Of a DNA stretch of 64,000 bases, positions 58,323-64,000 are shown piece after piece. A model generated the notes under the pieces. It saw only the letters and a list, made by a program, of their open reading frames with translations, was not told the DNA's origin and ran no database searches. The stretch comes from Cytophagales bacterium (GTDB lineage: Bacteria > Bacteroidota > Bacteroidia > Cytophagales > Cyclobacteriaceae): the NCBI GenBank assembly GCA_022360015.1, contig JAKSDQ010000205.1, positions 62,001 through 126,000 on the forward strand, written 5' to 3'. Made by a program: the position numbers and the translations under genes. Within the stretch, counting starts at the first letter, position 1. Every line of letters starts with the position of its first letter.

Positions 58323-59054
58323 TTATCTTCTTTTTCTCCTGCCGCCTCTGCCGCCACCGTCACCTCTTTTTCTTCGGTCGCCGGAGGAACTACCTCCTGT
58401 CATACCTATGTTGGGCGAAAGATCTCTTTTGCCAAATATTTCACCCTTAAATATCCAAACCTTAATGCCTATTTTACCATATACAGTGTCGGCTTCGGAT
58501 ACAGCATAATCGATATCAGCGCGCAATGTATGGAGCGGTATACGCCCCTCCTTGTATTGCTCCGACCTCGCCATTTCAGCGCCTCCCAGTCTACCGGAAA
58601 CCTTAATTTTTATTCCCTGCGCACCAACCCGGATCGTGGAAGCTATAGCTTGCTTCATGGCTCTTCTGTAAGAAATTCTGGCTTTTAGCTGCTGGGCGAT
58701 CGACTCACCGACGAGCTTGGCGTCCAACTCAGGACGTTTGATCTCAAAAATGTTGATTTGCACATCCTTGCAGGTCAGTTTTTTGAGTTCCTCTTTAATT
58801 TTATCAACCTCCGCACCGCCTTTTCCAATAACTACGCCCGGACGTGCTGTATGAATGGTCAGGATGATCCTTTTAAGTGTCCTTTCGATAATAATTTTTG
58901 AAATGCCACCCTTAGGGATCCTGGCATAGACGTATTGTCTGATTTTATGATCTTCCACCAATTTATCGGGAAAGGTCTTGCCACCATACCAGTTAGAATC
59001 CCAGCCTCGAATAATTCCTAACCTTAAACCAATAGGGTTTACTTTTTGTCCCAT
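58323..59054 (-). CDS. rpsC: 30S ribosomal protein S3 with Arg/Gly tail
   Basis: The 243-residue S3 lines the mRNA entry channel. [25 protein letters not shown] and the KH motif [17 protein letters not shown] are typical, as is [22 protein letters not shown]. After the S3 domain the last 25 residues are a Gly/Arg/Lys tail ([19 protein letters not shown]) likely to touch rRNA or mRNA at the entry. It lies three bases after rplV. Confidence 0.97.
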   Translation of the reverse strand: MGQKVNPIGLRLGIIRGWDSNWYGGKTFPDKLVEDHKIRQYVYARIPKGGISKIIIERTLKRIILTIHTARPGVVIGKGGAEVDKIKEELKKLTCKDVQINIFEIKRPELDAKLVGESIAQQLKARISYRRAMKQAIASTIRVGAQGIKIKVSGRLGGAEMARSEQYKEGRIPLHTLRADIDYAVSEADTVYGKIGIKVWIFKGEIFGKRDLSPNIGMTGGSSSGDRRKRGDGGGRGGRRKRR

Positions 59055-59057
59055 TAT

Positions 59058-59462
59058 CTATTCTTTATTATCAGATTTAGTATCATCACTCTCTTCAACT
59101 TCAACTGCAATTTTCGGTTCATTCAGACTATCTATGACCATCGTTACATGATTGGATCGTTTTCTTATCCGGTGAGCCCTTCCCTGAGGTGCGGGTCTTA
59201 ATCTTTTCAGGATCTTTCCACTATCCACAGTTATACTTTTAATGTAAAGATCTGCTTCCTCCAACCTTTGATCTTCATTTTTTGCCTCCCAATTGGAAAT
59301 AGCAGATAATAACAGCTTTTCAAGTTTAGCTGCGCCGTGCTTGGGTTCGTATTTTAATATGCTTAATGCACTACTCACCTTTTTTCCCCTGATCATATCA
59401 GCAATTACTCTCATCTTGCGGGGTGAAGTAGGTACATTCCTTAGTTTAGCGATAGCTTCCAT
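59058..59462 (-). CDS. rplV: 50S ribosomal protein L22
   Basis: The 134-residue L22 reaches with its long hairpin into the peptide exit tunnel. [19 protein letters not shown] and the hairpin segment [24 protein letters not shown] are conserved. A short acidic tail ([14 protein letters not shown]) closes it. It lies six bases downstream of rpsS. Confidence 0.97.
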   Translation of the reverse strand: MEAIAKLRNVPTSPRKMRVIADMIRGKKVSSALSILKYEPKHGAAKLEKLLLSAISNWEAKNEDQRLEEADLYIKSITVDSGKILKRLRPAPQGRAHRIRKRSNHVTMVIDSLNEPKIAVEVEESDDTKSDNKE

Positions 59463-59468
59463 TTGTAA

Positions 59469-59747
59469 TTATCTTTTGCCTTTGTCCTTTTTAGCAATAT
59501 GGCCTCTGAAATTTCTGGTTGGCGCAAATTCCCCCAGCTTGTGGCCCACCATGTTTTCGGTAATAAAAACAGGGATAAACTTATTTCCATTATGCACTGC
59601 AAAGGTGTGGCCAACAAAATCCGGCGAAATCATAGACCTTCTGGACCATGTTTTAATGACCGATTTCTTCCCGGACTCATTGAGCGTATCTACTTTTTTC
59701 TCCAGCCTGAAATCTATGTAAGGACCTTTCTTTACTGATCTTGCCAT
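59469..59747 (-). CDS. rpsS: 30S ribosomal protein S19
   Basis: The 92-residue S19 lies in the head of the small subunit next to the A-site t[23 protein letters not shown] and [29 protein letters not shown] are typical. The start codon shares one base with the rplB stop. Confidence 0.97.
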   Translation of the reverse strand: MARSVKKGPYIDFRLEKKVDTLNESGKKSVIKTWSRRSMISPDFVGHTFAVHNGNKFIPVFITENMVGHKLGEFAPTRNFRGHIAKKDKGKR

Positions 59748-60568
59748 TACTTACGTTTGCTTATAATTAACTTGTTCGAATACTTTTTAGGTGACCTGGT
59801 TTTTTTACCTTTGGCCAGCAATCCGTTTCTTGACCTGGGGTGACCTCCGGAAGCCCTTCCTTCACCACCACCCATAGGGTGATCTACAGGATTCATTACA
59901 ACACCTCTTACCCTGGGCCTTCTACCCAGCCATCTCTTCCTTCCGGCTTTTCCGAGCCTTACCAGCATATGGTCACTGTTGGATACAGTACCTACCGTCG
60001 CAAGACATGTAACCAACACCATCCTCATTTCACCACTAGGTAATTTAATGGTCGCATATTTGCCCTCCCTGGCAAGTAACTGTGCATAAGACCCGGCACT
60101 TCTTACAAGAGCAGCTCCTTTACCGGGATTTAACTCAATATTATGTATAATGGTACCCAGCGGAATTTTTGCCAGCGGAAGTGTATTTCCCACTTCAGGT
60201 GCCACATTTTCGCCAGATATTACCGTTTGGCCAACTTCCAGACCATTAGGGGCAATGATGTATCTTTTTTCACCATCTACATAGCTGATTAAAGCAATTC
60301 TGGCTGTCCTTATAGGATCATATTCAATACTCTTAACTTTTCCGGGGATATCGAACTTATCTCTTTTAAAATCGATCAGCCTGAATTTCTTTTTGTGACC
60401 TCCTCCCATATAGCGCATGGTCATCCTGCCCTGGTTGTTTCTACCACCTGATTTAATAGTGCCTTTGACCAAAGACTTCTCAGGAGTCGACTTGGTGATC
60501 TGGTCGAAGCCAGGGGCAACTCTGAATCTTTGGCCTGGAGTTACAGGTCTTAATTTTTTAACTGCCAT
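59747..60568 (-). CDS. rplB: 50S ribosomal protein L2
   Basis: The 273-residue L2 is needed for subunit joining and sits close to the peptidyl transferase centre. The conserved end [25 protein letters not shown] carries the histidine implicated in activity. It lies between rplW (13 bases upstream) and rpsS. Confidence 0.97.
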   Translation of the reverse strand: MAVKKLRPVTPGQRFRVAPGFDQITKSTPEKSLVKGTIKSGGRNNQGRMTMRYMGGGHKKKFRLIDFKRDKFDIPGKVKSIEYDPIRTARIALISYVDGEKRYIIAPNGLEVGQTVISGENVAPEVGNTLPLAKIPLGTIIHNIELNPGKGAALVRSAGSYAQLLAREGKYATIKLPSGEMRMVLVTCLATVGTVSNSDHMLVRLGKAGRKRWLGRRPRVRGVVMNPVDHPMGGGEGRASGGHPRSRNGLLAKGKKTRSPKKYSNKLIISKRK

Positions 60569-60581
60569 TTTTATTGCTTAT

Positions 60582-60869
60582 TTAAACGCCACTGTAAAAA
60601 TCAATTACTTCACCTTCAGCTACCGAAACGATTGCCTTCTTGAAAGACGGTTTTCTGCCTGAAATTACGCCTGATCTGGTGTACCGGGATTTTCTTTTTC
60701 CCTGGTAGTTCATGGTATTTACACTTTCAACAGTGACGCCGTACATTTTTTCCACTGCCTTTTTAATTTCGATTTTGTTGGCTTTCCTGTCCACCAAAAA
60801 ACCATATTTACCCTTTTCATTCAGCGTAGAAATCTTTTCAGTGACAAGTGGCTTAAATAAAATACTCAT
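60582..60869 (-). CDS. rplW: 50S ribosomal protein L23
   Basis: The 95-residue L23 is the docking site for trigger factor and SRP at the tunnel exit. PLVTEKISTLNEKGKYGFLVDRKANKIEIKKAVEKMYGV is typical, and NYQGKRKSRYTRSGVISGRK forms the tunnel loop. It lies five bases downstream of rplD. Confidence 0.96.
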   Translation of the reverse strand: MSILFKPLVTEKISTLNEKGKYGFLVDRKANKIEIKKAVEKMYGVTVESVNTMNYQGKRKSRYTRSGVISGRKPSFKKAIVSVAEGEVIDFYSGV

Positions 60870-60874
60870 GGTTA

Positions 60875-61501
60875 TTAACTCAATATATTTTCAATTTTTT
60901 CTATAGAGCTCTCAATCAACAACAGGTTATCGGCATGTAATACATCGTAAGTATTTAATTGATCTGCTGTAGTAACCTTGGTTTTCTTCAGGTTTCGGCC
61001 TGAAAAGGCAATATTTTTGTTGGCTTCGGGTAAAACCAGTAGCGTCTTTTTATCGGTCATCGATAATGCTTCAAGCATTTTGAGGTATTCCTTGGTCTTT
61101 GGTGCCTCAAAAGTGAAAGCTTCTAAAACCGAAATACAGTTATCTTTTGCTTTATAGCCCAGCGCTGATTTTCTTGCCAACACTTTCAGCTTTTTATTAA
61201 GCTTGATTCCATAGTTCCTGGGTCTGGGGCCAAATACCCTTCCACCACCTCTGAAAACGGGCGATTTGATACTGCCTGCCCTGGCAGTACCTGTACCTTT
61301 TTGTCTTTTAATCTTTCTGGTTGATCCCGAAATTTCAGATCTTTCTTTAGATTTATGGGTTCCCTGTCTTTGATTCGCCAGGTATCGTTTCACATCAAGA
61401 TAAATCGCGTGGTCGTTTGGCTCGATAGCAAAAACGGTATCAGACAGATTTACCTTTCTGCCTGTATCTTCACCACTATGTTTTATTACCGATAACTCCA
61501 T
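60875..61501 (-). CDS. rplD: 50S ribosomal protein L4
   Basis: The 208-residue L4 lines the exit tunnel; in E. coli it also represses the S10 operon. The long loop has [29 protein letters not shown], and the C-terminal part has [12 protein letters not shown]-like helices (here [16 protein letters not shown]). It lies four bases after rplC. Confidence 0.97.
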   Translation of the reverse strand: MELSVIKHSGEDTGRKVNLSDTVFAIEPNDHAIYLDVKRYLANQRQGTHKSKERSEISGSTRKIKRQKGTGTARAGSIKSPVFRGGGRVFGPRPRNYGIKLNKKLKVLARKSALGYKAKDNCISVLEAFTFEAPKTKEYLKMLEALSMTDKKTLLVLPEANKNIAFSGRNLKKTKVTTADQLNTYDVLHADNLLLIESSIEKIENILS

Positions 61502-61505
61502 GTTG

Positions 61506-62138
61506 TTATTTCTCTAAAATTACGGTTGAATTATTTGCTCCCGGAACAGAACCACTTACCAGAATCAGATTTTGAGCAGGAATTATTTTCATGACGCGCA
61601 GGTTTAACAGCTTAACCCGATTGCCTCCGGTTCTGCCGGCCATTCTCATTCCTTTGAAAACCCTGGCCGGATAGGAAGCCCCTCCGATCGAACCCGGTGC
61701 TCTTTCACGGTTGTGTTGACCGTGTGTGGCATCACCGACACCTCTAAAATTATGTCGCTTTACTACGCCTTGAAATCCTTTCCCTTTGGAAGTACCTACC
61801 ACGTCAACAAAGTCACCCTCCTTAAAAATCTGATCTACGGTTATTTCCTGCCCCAACTCAACTTCACCTTCAAATTCTCCTCTAAATTCCCTGAATTCGG
61901 CCAGTACCCGCTTAGGTGAGGTTTTGGCCTTATCAAAATGCCCTTTTAACGCCTTCGTAGTCCGTTTTTCTTTCTTCTCCCCATACCCCAACTGCACGGC
62001 CCTGTAACCATCTTTGTCCTCGTCTTTTACTTGTGTCACGACACAAGGACCAGCTTCCACTACTGTGCATGCGACATTTCGTCCATCGGCACCGAAAACG
62101 CTAGTCATTCCAATCTTTTTTCCAATTATTCCAGACAT
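61506..62138 (-). CDS. rplC: 50S ribosomal protein L3
   Basis: The 210-residue L3 starts assembly of the large subunit near the peptidyl transferase centre. [20 protein letters not shown] starts it, and [31 protein letters not shown] and [16 protein letters not shown] follow. The ATG at 62138 is fixed by family alignment and by a promoter upstream; a longer frame would start before the promoter. It therefore heads a transcript of its own, about 66 bases after the predicted start site. Confidence 0.97.
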   Translation of the reverse strand: MSGIIGKKIGMTSVFGADGRNVACTVVEAGPCVVTQVKDEDKDGYRAVQLGYGEKKEKRTTKALKGHFDKAKTSPKRVLAEFREFRGEFEGEVELGQEITVDQIFKEGDFVDVVGTSKGKGFQGVVKRHNFRGVGDATHGQHNRERAPGSIGGASYPARVFKGMRMAGRTGGNRVKLLNLRVMKIIPAQNLILVSGSVPGANNSTVILEK

Positions 62139-62210
62139 TCCTTTATTGTAATTTGAATTATTTCTCTTGTAATAAAATTCAAAATTTTGCAGCCTTTCCG
62201 CAAAGGATTG

Positions 62211-62240
62211 CAAAGATAGTAAAATATTGTCAGTGACCAA
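62211..62240 (-). promoter_or_regulatory. Promoter of rplC and the following ribosomal genes
   Basis: On the minus strand TTG (62240-62238), within TTTGTTTGG, is followed after 19 bases by TATCTTTG (62218-62211). Both boxes and the spacing match the Bacteroidota consensus exactly. Transcription should start near 62205 and give a leader of about 66 bases before rplC. Confidence 0.75.
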
Positions 62241-62273
62241 ACAAGATGTCACTAATTTTTAGGGCTATCACAA

Positions 62274-62314
62274 AATAAAAAAAGAACCAATAAAATGTCA
62301 TTATTGGTTCTTTT
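62274..62314 (-). terminator. Intrinsic terminator or attenuator between rpsJ and rplC
   Basis: Arms AAAGAACCAATAA and TTATTGGTTCTTT pair perfectly around a seven-base loop, and on the minus strand a run of seven Ts follows. It begins about 20 bases after the rpsJ stop, upstream of the rplC promoter. Confidence 0.85.
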
Positions 62315-62333
62315 CAGGTTTAATCTTTGTATA

Positions 62334-62639
62334 CTAAACTTTGATCTCTACATCCACCCCGCTTGGCAGTTCAAGCTTCATTAAAGCGTCAACAGTTTTA
62401 GTACTATTGGAATAAATATCTACCAAACGCTTGTATGTGCAAAGTTGAAATTGCTCTCTTGATTTTTTATTTACATGGGGCGATCTCAGTACCGTAAACT
62501 TTTCTTTCACTGTTGGCAACGGAATAGGACCGCTAACAACCGCTCCTGTAGTTTTCACCGCTCGCACAATCTTTTCAGACGATTTGTCTACCAGGTTGTG
62601 ATCGTAGGACTTAAGCTTTATTCTAATTTTCTGGTTCAT
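62334..62639 (-). CDS. rpsJ: 30S ribosomal protein S10
   Basis: The 101-residue S10 is part of the small subunit head and a NusG partner in transcription-translation coupling and antitermination. [20 protein letters not shown], then [31 protein letters not shown], are typical. It lies seven bases after fusA, as in many bacteria that lack tuf at this place, and is separated from rplC by a terminator and promoter. Confidence 0.97.
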   Translation of the reverse strand: MNQKIRIKLKSYDHNLVDKSSEKIVRAVKTTGAVVSGPIPLPTVKEKFTVLRSPHVNKKSREQFQLCTYKRLVDIYSNSTKTVDALMKLELPSGVDVEIKV

Positions 62640-62646
62640 AATTAAG

Positions 62647-64000
62647 TTACTTTACAGTCTCTCCTTTGACATTTGCGATAATGGCATCTGCAAGGTGTCC
62701 AGGTACAGGATCGTAGTGTGAAAAAGTCAGTGACGCCGTGGCCCTTCCAGAACTGATGGTTCGTAAATCAGTAACATAGCCAAATAATTCGGACAATGGT
62801 ACATCTGCTTTGATAACCTGGGCACCACCCTTTGTATCCATTCCTTTCATGATACCTCTTCTTTTATTCAGGTCACCGGTAACAGGTCCTGTATACTCTT
62901 CAGGTGTTACCACTTCAACTGCCATGATGGGTTCCAGTAGTTTGGGCGATGCCTTTTTGGCAGCTTCCTTAAAGCCAATTCTTCCCGCCAACTCAAAAGA
63001 TAAAGAATCAGAGTCAACATCATGGAAAGAACCATCGTAAAGTCTTACCTTCATGGTATCGATAGGATAACCTGCCAAAGGCCCGTTTTTCATGGCATCC
63101 TTAAATCCCTTTTCAACGGCGGGGATAAATTCTTTTGGTATTTTACCTCCGACAATAGCATTTTCGAATTCCAGCCCCGATTTGGTTTCCCCGTTTTCAC
63201 CCATTTCCTTGGGCCCTAACTCGAAAACTATATCGGCGAATTTACCTCTACCACCGGTTTGTTTTTTATAAACCTCCCTGTGCTCTACATTGGTTGTAAT
63301 GGACTCTTTGTAAGCAACCTGGGGAGCTCCCTGGTTGATCTCAACTTTGAATTCCCTTTTCAACCTGTCAATGATGATTTCAAGGTGCAGTTCCCCCATA
63401 CCCCGCAAAACAGTCTGACCTGTCTCATGATTGGTTTCTACCCTTAAGGTAGGGTCCTCCTCTACCAGTTTCGATACGGCGACTCCCAATTTATCGACGT
63501 CAGCCTGTGCTTTAGGTTCAATGGCATAACCGATAACCGGCTCAGGAAAAGACATAGACTCGAGGACGATTTTATTCTTCTCATTTACCAGGGTATCACC
63601 TGTTTTGATATCCTTAAATCCCACACCCGCACAAATATCACCGGCCTCTACTTTACTGATAGGATTTTGCTTATTCGAGTGCATCTGCATCAAACGGGAA
63701 ATTCGCTCCCTTTTGCTCGTCCTCATGTTGTACACATAAGACCCTGCATCGAGACTTCCTGAATACACTCTCATGAAAGCCAGTCTGCCCACAAAGGGAT
63801 CCGTGGCGATCTTAAAGGCAAGGGCAGAAAAGGGCTCGCTTGTCTCCGGTTTTCTTTCTTCTTCTTTATCGCCATCAGGATTGATCCCTTTTACAGGCGG
63901 GAGATCCAATGGTGAAGGCAAATAGGCACACACTGCATCAAGCAGGGCCTGTACTCCCTTGTTTTTAAAGGCTGATCCACATAAAACGGGTGAAAATGAC
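62647..64000 (-). CDS. fusA: Elongation factor G, C-terminal part (cut by window edge)
   Basis: The frame runs open to the window edge and encodes the last 450 residues of EF-G, the GTPase that moves tRNAs and mRNA after peptide bond formation. The end of the G' domain ([34 protein letters not shown]) is followed by domain II ([20 protein letters not shown]), III ([18 protein letters not shown]), IV with [11 protein letters not shown] and V, ending [17 protein letters not shown]. The G1-G4 GTPase motifs lie outside the window. EF-G paralogues exist in Bacteroidota; the ribosomal operon context marks this as the main copy. Confidence 0.97.
   Translation of the reverse strand, partial: SFSPVLCGSAFKNKGVQALLDAVCAYLPSPLDLPPVKGINPDGDKEEERKPETSEPFSALAFKIATDPFVGRLAFMRVYSGSLDAGSYVYNMRTSKRERISRLMQMHSNKQNPISKVEAGDICAGVGFKDIKTGDTLVNEKNKIVLESMSFPEPVIGYAIEPKAQADVDKLGVAVSKLVEEDPTLRVETNHETGQTVLRGMGELHLEIIIDRLKREFKVEINQGAPQVAYKESITTNVEHREVYKKQTGGRGKFADIVFELGPKEMGENGETKSGLEFENAIVGGKIPKEFIPAVEKGFKDAMKNGPLAGYPIDTMKVRLYDGSFHDVDSDSLSFELAGRIGFKEAAKKASPKLLEPIMAVEVVTPEEYTGPVTGDLNKRRGIMKGMDTKGGAQVIKADVPLSELFGYVTDLRTISSGRATASLTFSHYDPVPGHLADAIIANVKGETVK

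Overview
The window looks like core chromosome of a Bacteroidota bacterium, most likely a Cytophagales-type lineage. The evidence is gene content and order: a DUF2851 gene, lolA-ftsK between pyrD and pyrF, carA and eno directly after rplQ, no adk between secY and map, a one-cysteine L36 and a zinc-free S14. The clearest promoters have the Bacteroidota form TTG-N19/20-TAnnTTTG, and genes generally lack Shine-Dalgarno sequences. There is no sign of plasmid, phage, insertion sequence, CRISPR, tRNA or rRNA.

Layout. 1-12.1 kb holds a flippase-like/glycosyltransferase operon, ruvC, a greA-HIT-cardiolipin synthase cluster, a LON-domain protein, NADP isocitrate dehydrogenase, an ECF sigma factor with a likely membrane partner, a CPBP protease and an ABC-F ATPase. 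12.2-18.9 kb is the accessory-looking part: a secreted SGNH-fold protein that appears to lack its catalytic serine, a small secreted protein, and an operon of a secreted triple-repeat protein with a LytS-type kinase and a LytTR regulator. A decayed paralogue of the repeat protein follows, then a small lipoprotein. 18.9-29.9 kb is mostly minus strand: nucleoside phosphorylase, NeuD-like acyltransferase, a polytopic membrane protein overlapping a DUF2851 gene, pyrF, lolA, ftsK, pyrD and xerD. 29.9-35.5 kb holds aroQ, a SerC-like aminotransferase, rnhA, a TrmN6-like methyltransferase, an orphan TPR sensor kinase and a PepSY-like protein. 35.5-44.7 kb holds a strongly G-skewed intergenic tract, a SulP transporter, a TetR regulator, an M42 peptidase with a biotin-dependent carboxylase subunit, a Ppx/GppA phosphatase, an Ldh-family dehydrogenase, an outer-membrane barrel and an FtsB/DivIC protein. 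44.8-64 kb, all minus strand, is eno-carA and the continuous alpha, spc and S10 ribosomal protein operons, ending inside fusA at the window edge.

How the genes work together. The right third is the translation machinery in its classical order, with SecY, Map, InfA and RpoA embedded. The S10 operon is interrupted after rpsJ by a terminator followed by a near-perfect promoter for rplC. pyrD, pyrF and carA supply pyrimidine synthesis; ftsK and xerD act together in chromosome dimer resolution in other bacteria. I found no clear new defence or mobile system. The most unusual items are the repeat-protein/LytTR locus with its pseudogene, the serine-less SGNH protein, a possible small RNA upstream of greA, the G-rich tract at 35.7 kb and the very long acidic tail of L17.
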